From Mesostigma viride (lineage: Eukaryota; Streptophyta; Mesostigmatophyceae; Mesostigmatales; Mesostigmataceae), in contig RPFO01000120.1 in NCBI GenBank assembly GCA_009746045.1, positions 1 through 64,000 on the forward strand: DNA of 64,000 nucleotides, in the 5' to 3' direction. The notes below the pieces were generated by a model. That model searched no databases. It had not been told where the DNA came from and was given only the letters and a program-made list of their open reading frames with translations. How positions within the stretch are numbered: position 1 is the first letter of the stretch; each line of letters begins with the position of its first letter. Of the stretch, positions 39,524-50,421 are shown in pieces. The translations under genes and the position numbers were made by a program.

Positions 39524-42500
39524 TCGTGGTTCTCTGAACATAGTTTCTTTATAGTGAGATGGAAGGGTAGCCGCTATAGCTAGGTTATTGGGTTCACGTG
39601 ACATACCTTTTGAGGCCGGTGCGGCCTGATCCGGATCAGTCGTGGCCAAAGCTTTGGCCAGTTTTTCTTGGCCAGGTGGCAGGAGCTACGTTGAGATATA
39701 AACCTGCCACTGTCTAGGTTTCTTGGCTCATGGCGTAGTGATTAACTAGATCTAGATTCTTTCTCTCACGCAGTATGTGACCTAATAGCCCCGGCAGCCT
39801 TACGTAAGCTGCCGGCAATTAGAACGCCACATTGCGTCATTTGTTCAGACGCAACATTTGCGTGGCGAAAAAATGCCGTCCGGGCCAAGGCCGCATGACA
39901 CGCAAAAAAGGACAAAAACAAACCCACCTAGCTAAGGTCGGCCTCTTTTCTTTTCACGAGGGCGGCGACAGCAAGCCAGGGGAAACGAACCTCTGGTTTG
40001 ACGAACCTGTACTGTCGGAGCCATTTTTGGCCCTGAGCAGCAATGCCGAAGGGGCGCAAAGCTACAGGAGGGCAGGCAGCGCGCGGGGAGGACGGGACGC
40101 CCACACCGCGGGCTGCTGCCGCCAGTCACGCGCCAGTCGCCTTCAGCGCCAAAAAGAAGCAGCTCGCCACTCTGCTCGCCAAGTGCATCAGCCCCGCAGA
40201 GGCGGTGGGGGCAGTCGAGCAGGTCTTCGGTGCCGAGGACTGGGTGACGGACGCCAGCTCGTGGAGCTCGAGCCAGCTGAAGTCTGTCGTGCAGTTGCTG
40301 GCCGATCACGTTGATGTTGGCGACGTGTTGGACGCACGTGACCCAAACGGAACGTTGGTGGCAAAACTGCTGGCCGTGGCAGATCTCGCGGCGGACGAGG
40401 AGGAGGATCAGGCGCTGCCACCAACGACACCTGCGCAGCGAAAAATGGCCAAGCCGAAAGGCGCGGCCAAGGTTTCGGCAGGTGGGGGGGCTGTCGGAAA
40501 GGAAATGAGGGCGAGGTTGGCGACATTCGTTGGGGCACCTCCGGAAACCGAAAATCAGGACGACGAGGAGGACGAGGAGGGGGAGGTCGCAGCCGAGAAA
40601 TTCATGCAAGGTTTGAAGGCAGCGCTGGGAGGAATGGAGGGGGCGGGAAGCCACTTCAAGGCCTCGAAAGGGGTGGCGCTGCCAAGCCGAGCCAAGAGCG
40701 TGAAATATCGGGTTTCGGAGCGGGTGCTGCCGGGGGTGTTGGAGGACGCCAGCGACAATGGGATGGGAATCCGGTCGTGGGTCATGACGGTAAAGCCTGG
40801 AAATTGGCGGAACATGGAGAACAGGAAAATTGTCATGAACATTGCATTGGCCATGGACACCCTTCTCAAGGAGCTGGGCTCAGCAGCCGGGGAGCTTGTG
40901 GGCATGGAGTACCTAATGAGGGTGGTGGCGGCCTTGCTGCAGGTGGAAGGGCAAGGAGGGGGGGGGTGGAAGGTGGCCAGCCACCTCCTGCCATTGGGGG
41001 AGGAGGCTGCACTGTCAGCCACCCCGGCTGTCAAGGCAGCTCTCCAAACTGCCATCCTCTTGGACAAGCTCAGCAAGGCTCAACAAGTAGGGAAATAGAA
41101 TCCCAGCGGGACCGCTCCCTTTTCCCGCTGCCATACCCACTTAGGCCAGCGTACACCGCGTGGGGCAGGGTGAGATCGGCACGCCGGCGACAGCGTGCCA
41201 CGCGCCGCCACCGCGAGTACACACTGCAATGCAAGGTAGTGCGTTGGCTTAATTGGCTGTGGGGAGGGGGGCAAGACCCTCCTCCTAACCCTAGAGGGGC
41301 GTGCTCTAAGGGGAGGGAGGAGGCCCTTGCGAGGGTCAAGAGGCACTGCACCTGGCACAGTCGCCGCGTAGGGGGCGTTGCGACAGGCCAGGAGCAAGAA
41401 GGTGCTGATGCAATATATGGGAAGCAGAATAAGTATGAACAACTGCGCGCGGACGCGGTGAGTCTACCAAAGGCGGAGGTGGCGGGGAAGGCACGGCTGC
41501 TCGACCTGTTGGCTATGCGGCCGAGCTGGCGGGAGATATATGCCAGCGAAGAGAACTGCATCAAGCCAGCGGTCGTGGCGAGCGCAAAGTATTGGAATGT
41601 GCCCAAGCCCAGCCGGGGATGCTCCATGGCTGAATGGGGCAAGCTCATGAGCCGGGCAGCGGGCGTGGGCATGGTGGCGTTCCGGGAGAGGCGGCCCAAG
41701 TGGGTGGATGGCTGCTTTGGAGTGGCCAAGGGGGTGGGTGAGCTTCGGTTCATCGTCAACAGGAAGCTGGGCAACCTGCTGTGGGTGGACCCCCCCAAGA
41801 TCCTGCTACCCCACCTGGGCATCCTCGTGGAGGTCTACATCAAAGGCTGGTGCTACTGCGCCAAGAGCGACCTCGTGTCATACTACTATTCCATCGAGGT
41901 GCCCGAGTGGTGGTGGGACTACCAAGGGCTTCCTAGTGTGTGGTCGACTAGCGTAGGTCTGGCAGGGCCCAGGCGGAAGGTGTGGCCCGTGCTCAAGGTG
42001 CTGGCCATGGGACATTCCCATGCGGTGGCGCTGGGGGAGGCCATCCATGAGATGGTGCTCTACATGACCGGTGCCCTGGATCCGAGGCGCCAGGTCAACT
42101 ACCTCTCAAGCGCAGGTGAGCTCACCTTGGTGCGCGACGAGTGTGGCCAGCCACTGCGCTTGGCCATCGAGTACAAGGAGGAGCGCGCCGGGGAGCTTCA
42201 GATTGACCTGGAAAACCCCCCTGCCCCCATGCTGTCCATCACTATTGATGACTTGGTGGCCAGCAACGGGCGGACCTGCGAGGCGGTGAACCAGCTCATC
42301 ACGCGCGCTATTGAGGAAGGCTACCTCCCTAACAACCTTGTGCCGTCTAAGGAGAAGACTAAGATGGCGAGCCTGGAAGGGGACGAGCTAGAAGCCCTAG
42401 GGGTGGTGCACCGACGGAACGGCGTGCTGGAACCAACGGTCAAGCAGCTCAACCTTGTGATCGCCCACACGCAGGCTATACTCACTCGAGGCCGAGCTAC

Positions 42501-43772
42501 GGCCGAGGGGCTGGCTGCCGTCTTGGGGCGGTGGTTGTGGCTGCAGATGTTAAGCCGCAGCTGCTTGTCCATTTGGCAGCAATGTTTCAAATTCATCAGC
42601 CTGCAAGGGTGGGGGCAGCGATCCTGGGTGCTGTGGGCCGGGGTGCGGGAGGAGTTAGAGTGTGCCCTGGCCTTGGCTCCCATGCTAAGGGTTGACCGAA
42701 GCGCACCTTTGGCCCGTGAGGTGGTTGCATCTGACGCGTCCACCTACGGGCAAGGTGTCGTGTACGCAACCATGGAGCCGGGCGATGTGACGGAGCTGGC
42801 GAGGGCACGAGAGGTGCGGGGGTACCCGACTTTGCTCATACCAAGTGAGGTGGCCTACGCTGGCCCTAGGCCACTGAGCGCGCGGGCGCAACAAGCAATC
42901 ACTAGCCAGCAATGGCGGGTTGGGGTCCGGAGTCGTTGGCGGGATCCGGGGATGCACATCAACGAGAAGGAGGTGCGGGCTGCAGTGAAGGGCGTGGAGA
43001 GGAGTGCGCGCAGCTTGGCAAACCGAGGCAAGCGGGTGGTGAGGTTGGTGGACTCCACCGCGGCGTTGGGCTGCTTGGCTAAGGGGCGGTCCTCATCCCA
43101 CAAGCTCAACAAGCAGTGCCGCCGCTTGTGCGCGCTGACCCTCGCCACGGGGAGTCGTTCCCAGTGGGTGTGGACGCCGAGTGCACTTCAACCAGCCGAT
43201 GGCGTTTCTCGCGGCCAATCCATGGCGACTTTCTTGGCAGGCTGGGTGCGCGACCTGACCGCGGAAGGCATCCATCCTAACCCGGGGCCCCCTGCACCTG
43301 TTAGCTACCTTCCATTGCTAGAGGGGAAAGTAAAGCCGGCTACTTTGCTGGCCTACCGTCGTGGTCTTGATTCCCTCTTGACTTGGTGGGAGGCTGGTGG
43401 GCGGGCGGACGGGTCATCGTCACGAGCTGACACCCTTGAGGAGACATTTTGTGCGTATGTCGCCTGGGCTCATTTTCGGGGGTACAGCCGCCAAGTGTGT
43501 GTCAATGCCTTGATGGGGTTGCAACTTTATTATCCCGGTATGGTGAAGCGGTGGGACTTGGCCCGTGGCGTCCTCGCTGGGTGGAAAACACTTGTGCCCC
43601 CCCGTGCCCCTCCTCCCATTCCATGGGAGGCGGCGTTTGCACTTGCCAGCACGATGGTCATGCAAGGTCAGCGCCTTGCGGGCCTGCTGGTTGTCATCGT
43701 GTTCCGCCATTACCTGCGAATCTCGGAGGCGCTGAACCTCCGTGTTGGCCATGTGCGCCTCCAGCCTGACTT
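39524..43772 (+). mobile_element. DIRS-order YR retrotransposon, 3'-truncated
   Basis: The element lies between two parts of the 145-bp repeat (CATAAAAT on the left, TTTTATGGTGC on the right). It has about 0.5 kb of leader, a Gag-like ORF and an RT-RNase H-tyrosine recombinase ORF. The right junction cuts the recombinase. I see neither LTRs nor the split or inverted repeats expected of intact DIRS or Ngaro elements. Confidence 0.65.
40043..41098 (+). CDS. ORF1 (Gag-like) of the DIRS-order element
   Basis: This intact 351-codon frame starts at ATG with a basic Lys/Arg/Gly/Ala-rich N-terminus. A helical middle (residues about 35-120), an acidic patch (DDEEDEEGE) near 175 and a globular C-terminal half follow. 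No zinc knuckle is present. Its position 5' of an RT-RH-YR frame suggests a nucleocapsid role. The stop at 41096-41098 is followed closely by the second ORF in another frame. Confidence 0.6.
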   Translation: MPKGRKATGGQAARGEDGTPTPRAAAASHAPVAFSAKKKQLATLLAKCISPAEAVGAVEQVFGAEDWVTDASSWSSSQLKSVVQLLADHVDVGDVLDARDPNGTLVAKLLAVADLAADEEEDQALPPTTPAQRKMAKPKGAAKVSAGGGAVGKEMRARLATFVGAPPETENQDDEEDEEGEVAAEKFMQGLKAALGGMEGAGSHFKASKGVALPSRAKSVKYRVSERVLPGVLEDASDNGMGIRSWVMTVKPGNWRNMENRKIVMNIALAMDTLLKELGSAAGELVGMEYLMRVVAALLQVEGQGGGGWKVASHLLPLGEEAALSATPAVKAALQTAILLDKLSKAQQVGK

Positions 43773-43842
43773 TTATGGTGCAACGGTGCAACGGTGCAAC
43801 GGTGCAACGGTGCAACGGTGGCACAGTGGCACCCCACTTTAG
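41099..43842 (+). pseudogene. RT, RNase H and truncated tyrosine recombinase (DIRS-order pol)
   Basis: The open frame extends from 40777, but its convincing part begins after ORF1 stops. RT is recognised from LRFIVNRKLGN (about residue 321 counted from 40777), motif A CAKSDLVSYYYSIEV, motif B-like LAMGHSHAVALG and the active site TIDDLVAS (D491, D492). RNase H follows with VASDASTYGQG (D653), the Glu in INEKE, VDSTAALGCL and PADGVSRG. The YR begins with KPATLLAYRRGLDSLL and reaches the first catalytic Arg in FRHYLRISEALNLRVG (about R981). It is then cut at 43773 by an octamer repeat, so the HxxR and Tyr are missing and the last 20 or so codons are repeat-encoded. Integration by this copy would be impossible. 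Confidence 0.75.
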
Positions 43843-44249
43843 GCAGTGCTTGTGGACATTATAACATTAGTATTGGACGTTATGTTACCTCGTGACACCA
43901 TACAAAATCATAAAATGGTAGTTTTATGGTGCAACGGTGCAACGGTGCAACGGTGCAACGGTGGCACAGTGGCACCCAACTTTAGGCAGTGCTTGTGGAC
44001 ATTATAACATTAGTATTGGACGTTATGTTACCTCGTGACACCATACAAAATCATAAAATGGTAGTTTTATGGTGCAACGGTGCAACGGTGCAACGGTGCA
44101 ACGGTGCAACGGTGCAACGGTGCAACGGTGTCAAAACATGATGAGACACTTACCTCCTACCTTTGGACCTAAGAGAGGTACAAAATAACAAAGTTGAAAA
44201 AAAGTCAAATTGTACTAGTGGTGGAGTACAAATCCAGGTGTGCTTAGGG
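43773..44249. repeat. Right end of T: tandem 145-bp units with GTGCAACG arrays, then TIR
   Basis: Two and a half units repeat CACTTTAGGCAGTGCTTGTGG, ACATTAGTATTGGACG, ACCTCGTGACACC and CATACAAAATCATAAAATGG, each ending in a GTGCAACG array of 4-8 copies. After 44140, about 110 bp of unique sequence leads to GTACAAATCCAGGTGTGC and the TIR end CTTAGGG at 44249. Confidence 0.75.
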
Positions 44250-44332
44250 GAAGTAGGGCGTTGCGTGCTCCGGGTTGCTGCGGCAGGGCAGCCTGTTGAT
44301 GATGTAGATGGCGCATGCAAAGGCTAGAGCCC
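44250..44332 (-). pseudogene. pol: 83-bp piece of copia C integrase between T and T'
   Basis: The minus strand reads ALACAIYIINRLPC then a TPYF-type motif, the canonical copia integrase block (A..YL.NR.P....TP). It directly precedes the LMYGRPADLSG block found at 20245 and below. The piece is bounded by the right TIR of T and the left TIR of T'. The reading frame continues across the T site when one GAA is counted. Confidence 0.75.
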
Positions 44333-44454
44333 CCCTAAGCACACCTGGAATTGTACTACATTTTTCAAATTGTACTTCAGTTTTGAAAGTTGCATTTTCA
44401 TGCATTTAAAGTTTCAACTAAAGTCTTTGAGGAAAAAAAAGTTCGTCGGCGGCC

Positions 44455-45235
44455 GTGGCACCTTTGCACCGTTGCACCGTTGCACCGTTGCACCGTTGCA
44501 CCTCAAATTGCATATATGCACACACCTTTGCACATGCAATTGTTATCCATGGGATTTATGTAGGTGGATGGGTCGTGCAAGGGTTACCTAGATGCTCATG
44601 ACACCGTGCCACCGTGGCGCCGTTGCACCGTTGCACCGTTGCACCGTTGCACCGTTGCACCTCAAATTGCATATAAACACACACCTTTGCACATACAATG
44701 GTTATCCATTGGGATTTATCAAGGGTAATGGGTCATGCAAGGGTTACCTAGACATGCTCATGACACCGTTGCATCGTGGCATCGTGCCACCGTGGCACCG
44801 TGGCACCGTGGCACCGTGGCACCGTGGCACCGTTGCACCGTTGCACCGTTGCACCGTTGCACCGTTGCACCGTTGCACCGTTGCACCGTTGCACCGTTGC
44901 ACCTCAAATTGCATGTAAACACACACCTTTGCACATGCAATTGTTATCCATGGGTTTTATGTAGGTGGATGGGTCATGCAAGGGTTACCTAGATGCTCAT
45001 GACACCATGGCACCGTGGCATCGTGCCACCGTGCCACCGTGCCACTGTGCCACCTCAAAAGTTGCATATAAACACGTACACATATTTGCACATACAATGG
45101 TTATCCATTGCAGGATTTATCAAGGGTAATGGGTCATGCAAGGGTTACCTACATGCTCATGACACCGTTGCATCGTGGCATCGTGCCACCGTGCCACCGT
45201 GCCACCGTGGCACCGTTGCACCGTTGCACCTCAAA
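44455..45235. repeat. Higher-order octamer VNTR block in T'
   Basis: Homologous to 20370-21106. Unit order is conserved but array lengths differ, for example a long CACCGTTG run at 44824-44902. The third unit therefore has more than twice the octamers of its partner in T. Confidence 0.85.
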
Positions 45236-45695
45236 TTGCATATAAACACACACCTTTCCGTTTCTCCGCGTTTTCCGCGGCCCGGCACTGAACGCAAATG
45301 GTTTTCACCTTTGCGGAGTGCCTGATCAGAACACACCTTTGCACATGCAATTGTTATCCATGGAGCCACCATGCCACCGTGCCACCTCCACAACGGTATG
45401 AAAGTGCCAAAAAATGCCCTTATAAGCCCTACATGGAGCAAATTGAGTCCAAACATGCTAGATATTGGTAGGCAGCATGTCCAGGACACCAGTAGAAGGA
45501 ATTTGACTTTCCAGAATTTTCCGACATCGGTTGGTCTATTTTTGGCATGTCTATTTTTAGCAACTTTCCAGATTTTAATATAAACAAATACCATTTAGTA
45601 TGCAAATAAAGAGCTCCTGGCCTGGCTATTTGCAGGTAGGCTAATGCTCATGTCTACCAACTGTGCACCAGGTCCCATGGTCATCTGACCTCATT

Positions 45696-46215
45696 TGGTG
45701 ACAAACTGCCACCAAATGCTAGCAAAAACGCACTGTTTTACCACATCTCATTGCAGTTTCCATAGAAGGTGTGTTCAGTCGAGGCTGGAAATTTGCACTC
45801 ACATTGCACATCATAAATGTAGACATGGCACAAAAAATCAGGTCCATCGTACTGTATTTGGTAACAAAATGCCACCAAATGCTAGCAAAAATGTGCGTTT
45901 TTCGCATTTTTTAGACACATTTCATGACAGTTTTCATACAAGATGTGCTCAGTTGGGGCTGGAAACTTGCAAGCATATTAAATATCATCATTGTAGACAT
46001 TGCACAAAAATTCAGGTCCGTTGTACTTCATTCATTGACAGCTCGCTACCAAATCATTGTGAGAAAAAATGTGCGATTTTTGCATTTCCGCCACATTTCT
46101 TGCAGTTTCCCATGCCAGGTGTGCTCAGTTGAGGCTGAAAACAAGCGCGCATGTTAATCATCATCATTTCAGACATTGCACAAAACTTAATTCAGGTCCA
46201 TCAAGTGTCATTGGG
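45696..46215. repeat. Tandem repeat of 162-175 bp units in T'
   Basis: Counterpart of 21565-22085, nearly identical unit by unit, with small indels (for example ATCATTGTGAG versus ATGTGAG near 46055). Confidence 0.6.
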
Positions 46216-47465
46216 TTCACTGGTCCATGCAACACCTGCCAGTTTCCAGCTAATCACTCAACCTTGGATGTAAAGTTCTTTTGTAACGGTACGGCCAACT
46301 CCCACCAACTGTGTTGCTATAACTGTTCAGACCTTGCACAGATAATATAACACAACTTTTGTGACACATAGACAAAGATATATGAATATGAACAGTGGCT
46401 AGACATGGCTGTATATATGTGCATGTGGCCATGCTCAGGCAATTTTCAAGTAGGGGCTTGTTAGACATAAGAACTGCCAGCTGTCACGTTCGCTAGCATG
46501 ATCAGTTCAAACCCACAGCATGCACGGTATAGTCGCAAACTCAGCTTGGCAATGTAATAATCTAATCATGCCAGGCATCTTGGCGGTCGGCATGGCTGCG
46601 ATGTGTTTTGTTGTGCGCCTTGATTCGGTATAGCAGCACATCCCTTGGCAACCGGCCCGCCTGACTAAGGTTGCCACACACGGTCCTCTGCATCACCATG
46701 GATGTCCCCATGTCCCTGTCTCTGTTATGTAGGGGTTCACGTTGCTGGCGATGCAGCTTCCAAGTTGGACTAGATCTCCTCAGCCAGCGCTGTGGTGCAT
46801 AGCCAGACAGCTCATACACTGCTCAGTTGCTACCTCGAGGTTGCCGGCTTGAAATGTGCCACCAAAGGACTGCACTTGGCCGCCATCACACCTAGCATGA
46901 AGAAGCCACTGCACAACCCCGGTGAGCCGCTTGGCCACCATACCGCAGTTGTCTTCAACAGATAGTGCAAGGCCAATGGCCTCTTCACAGGCACGTGCCT
47001 TGTGCTCATGCTCTTGCTCTGGCCCTTGTCAGCATGAGATTGACGCCCTTGCATGCTTCACCATGTTTCTCCAAGCCATCCGTGACTACTTGCTTCAGAA
47101 ATGTCATTCAACTCCTGCTCGTCCTCAGCCACCAGACTGCCAAACTAGCTGGTGCCCCATCCCTCACTTTGGCGAGGACTGCGATTCTGGCTAGCAGCTT
47201 AGCGATCGTGCGTGGTTGTGCCCGAGTTTCTGGGTGAGTGGCAGTGGCATTGGAGCAAGAGTTGTTGAGCATGTGCGTGTGTCTATCCTCTTGACAAACA
47301 ACCCCTCGCACCCCTGACATTGAGGAGTTTGGCCATGTGCCACATGGCAGGTTGCCAGAATTCCGCAAACATGCATCATAGGGAAATAAAGGATGGCTGG
47401 TTGAGCACACGACATGAGTAAACAAAACACACAGCGCTGGTGCTGTCCGATATCCCCTACATGTG
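46216..47465. other. T' sequence with the same possible coding remnants as T
   Basis: It matches 22086-23322 closely, with several 2-4 bp indels (for example near 46319, 46528, 46610, 46630 and 46728) that would alter any minus-strand frame. The indels fall at many points, which argues against strong protein constraint. Confidence 0.35.
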
Positions 47466-48047
47466 AAGACCAAATGGTGGTGGCACGGAGTATAAAATTA
47501 ATGGTGGTGGCACGCCGCCATTGTTGTTGTTGTTGTTGTGTCCCACGCCGCACACCGGTGGAGTACAATTTGGTGGTGGCACGGTGTGCTGGTGCAACGG
47601 TGCAACGGTGCAACGGTGCAACGGTGCAACGGTGCAACGGTGCAACGGTGCAACGGTGCAACGGTGCAACGGTGCAACGGTGCAACGGTGCAACGGTGCA
47701 ACGGTGCAACGGTGCAACGGTGCAACGGCCAGTGATTGGCCCGTTGCTGATTTGCTGACATGCAGCCTAATAAAAATTGGCCGCAAATTCGTCCGGTCGC
47801 ACGTGGGCACAAGATTTGCGGCCAATTTTTACTAGGCTGCATATCAGAAAATCAGCAACGGGCCAATCACTGGCCGTTGCACCGTTGCACCGTTGCACCG
47901 TTGCACCGTTGCACCGGCACACAGTGCCACCACCAAATTGTACTCCACCGGTGTGCGGCGTGGGACACAACAACAACAACAACAACAATGGCGGCGTGCC
48001 ATGCACCACCATTAATTTTGTACTCCGTGCCACCACCATTTGGTCTT
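47466..48047. repeat. 582-bp foldback element in T'
   Basis: Same structure as 23323-23819, with about 17 GTGCAACG units in the left arm and 5 in the right. The loop and the GGCCAGTGATTGGCCC blocks are conserved. Confidence 0.75.
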
Positions 48048-48317
48048 TACAGGGTCAGCTCACTTCCTTAGTGATTTCGGCACCTCAATTAGTGACAATT
48101 TTCAGTTCATTAGTACGGTTTACCCGAGAAATCTGGTCGGGTACTGATTAGTGACAATTCGTACCCGACCAAATCCAATCCGAAAGCACTAACGACGCGA
48201 GTAATTAGTACATGCAACTCACTTCATTAGTATGATGGCGAGGTCGTCAGCTCGTGGAGCTATGGAGACGGCATTTCCCATTCTTGCTGCGAAAACAATC
48301 GTTTCAGAAAGAAATCT

Positions 48318-48944
48318 GTGAAAAAATCTCGTGCTTATGTGTATAATTGCTACATTTCTCAGTCTGCATCGCTCCACACTGAGGTTGGAGTCATGCATAT
48401 AGCGACCGATTGCGATGATCAAAGAATGAAAAACTGGGCTATCCGGAATCGTGTGAATCGTGTGCCTACGGCTGCCTACGTGACGCGATCACTTCAAAAA
48501 GGCGTCGAATGCGGGATACATCCATGGGCCCCATCGTACAGCATTTTTGGGGCGGACCGGGGTAGCTGCCGGTGGGAATGCCATGAGAATATTGCGGAAA
48601 CGTGCGTAAGTGAAAACTGGATACTGCTTGATCTCCGGAGCATCTGGTGAGCCGCAGTTCTGGTTTAGGGTGATAGGGTGGTTGAAAATGGAGGTCTAGT
48701 CAGGGTTTGTTATTGTTTGTTGCGTTTCTTGCTGGAATTTTATTTTCCGGTGCTGTCGGTGGCCGCTGAAGAAATTCTTTGCGGGACCTAGGATGTGTGC
48801 TGTCCTTCCGTCTGGCACCGCTGCCGTGGATTCGACGGCCGCAAACACCTGCATTGATAAATTGCCGCACCTGACTGCGTCAATGTTATGGATGCTCAGG
48901 GTATCATGGCGCCTTGAGTGTCATGTTGTCCATACGTCTTGCAT
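48318..48944 (+). pseudogene. Putative spliced gene of T', cut by element A copy 2
   Basis: Counterpart of 24024-24720. The first open stretch ends at the same GTGAG donor (about 48647), the acceptor CCTAG precedes MCAVLPSGTAAVDS at 48793, and the second exon is truncated at 48944 by the LTR. An extra A near 48324 shifts the upstream frame relative to T. Confidence 0.3.
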
Positions 48945-48946
48945 AT

Positions 48947-49592
48947 ATTTGCGCAGCAACTCGTCAGCAGAGCTTGTGAGCTCCTGGTCCTTGCCGGCTG
49001 GAATGACCCTAGGCTGCTGGCTAGCAACCTTTATCCTCACACCAGGCCTACGACCCTCGATAGGCTCGCCACTCGTCGTGACGACCAAGGTTCGTGTGTG
49101 AAGACGCTCGTTGCCTCGTTGAGCCTCGAGCTATATGCAACCTCGTTCCATCCTTGTTCCTCGGTCATGAGCAACGCTGGGCAACGCTACATTGCCAGAG
49201 CCTCGTATCGCTGCCTTGCATCCTCGTTGCAGGCAGCATACAGGAATCTCTGGCTATCCTGTGTCTAGGACAGCACAGGACCTGCCACAGTCCTGCAAGG
49301 ACTTACATCCTTGCAGACCTGCTGGCTGGTTACTGGCTTCTACTAGCCACAGTACCGTTGAGCCCTCAGTACACTGTGTCCCAGTCACGTGAGAGTCCAG
49401 GCTAAGCCTGTGCAGGCACGGCCTGCCACGTGTCCTGTCCACTATGCCCTGAGTGTGCCCCGCCCTCGCCCACCGGTCCGCAGTACTTCGGGACTTGATA
49501 ACTTTCTAGTCCCTTGTCTGTTCTAGGCGGTTGACACGGCGTTGGAAAGGTCTCCTCAACCTGCATCCATCTAGCACATTGGTGCCCCAATA
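48947..49592 (-). repeat. 3' LTR of element A, copy 2
   Basis: Inverted copy of 7737-8382, starting ATTTGCGC at the junction with T'. The flanking T sequence is known from 24713, which fixes the insertion to within about two bases. The 5' LTR lies beyond 64000. Confidence 0.85.
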
Positions 49593-50274
49593 TGCTAACT
49601 CCAACCCTTTTCTTGTTTTGGAGCTTGGACCAGCCTGAGAACCTAAGAACCTATCAGCCACTGTCCCCACAAGCCTTCAGACATTTGATCCCTCCCAGAG
49701 ACCAGACCTGCCTTTTCTTTTGGAACCTGAGGTGCCTCCAAATATTAGCTAGGCCTGCTCATTGGTTCAAAGGTTGCCCTCTGACCCACATGACATCCCA
49801 ACCCTTTCTTTGGGAACCTGGTGTAGATTAAAGTTAGGTCTTCACTTAGTCAGAGGAGTTTGGATAGAGGAGTCCATGAACGTACTATTGTGAGTTCCTG
49901 GTCATCCAGTTATCACAGGCGCCCGTTCATATGGCGCCCGCCACGGAGCCTCCTTTATCTTTTAAATCCTTCCAAAGACTGAGAGAGCCCTGACAAATGT
50001 TAGCCAACACATGGGGAGCCCATGTCCTCACTGAGGGATAAACTCAGGATTCATACATGCCAGGCTGAGGTCAGCTGGGGAATCGAACCCCACCCCATAT
50101 CCTCCAGGTTTGGATCAGCTCCTGGAACTGAGCCTCACAAACAACAAGACATGACAATAACAAGATTATGGTTTATTATAAAGGAGTATTACCCATAGTG
50201 AGGCCCCTGGCAACCACGTCCAACATGGTCACACAACCAGGGATTTTATTAGCATGCAACAGGTTGGTTACAGA
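49593..50274 (-). other. 3' non-coding region of element A copy 2, distal part
   Basis: It matches 7060-7736 in reverse, including the tRNA-like module (about 50076-50135) and the polyadenylation-like motifs. It is interrupted at 50275-50283 by LINE F. Confidence 0.75.
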
Positions 50275-50283
50275 GAATATATA
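50275..50283. repeat. Target-site duplication GAATATATA (left) of LINE F
   Basis: The same nine bases recur at 57972-57980. The uninterrupted site is present in element A copy 1 around 7050-7065 (reverse strand), so the insertion point is exact. Confidence 0.85.
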
Positions 50284-50421
50284 TATTAAAAATATAATTA
50301 CTTACAGCAGAGTGAAATCACTCAAACCAAAGCAAACGCCCAGCTATAAACCTATATACAGAGCCATGTCAAAGCTCTATACTACGATATAAGACCAATG
50401 GAAACGCCTAACGGGAGGAAC

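Noticed and set aside
40777-41098. N-terminal extension of the DIRS-order pol frame overlapping ORF1
   Set aside because: This part is the out-of-frame shadow of ORF1 coding sequence; RT similarity begins only after 41400.
44765-44902. Possible CRISPR or protein-coding repeats (HRCTVAPL frames)
   Set aside because: The period is 8 bp with no spacers. The repeated peptide is what any 8-bp repeat gives in open frames on both strands.
44333-48944. T' as a tandem or assembly duplicate of T
   Set aside because: Its left flank is a different position of copia C, and it differs from T in VNTR lengths, indels and substitutions, so it is a separate insertion.
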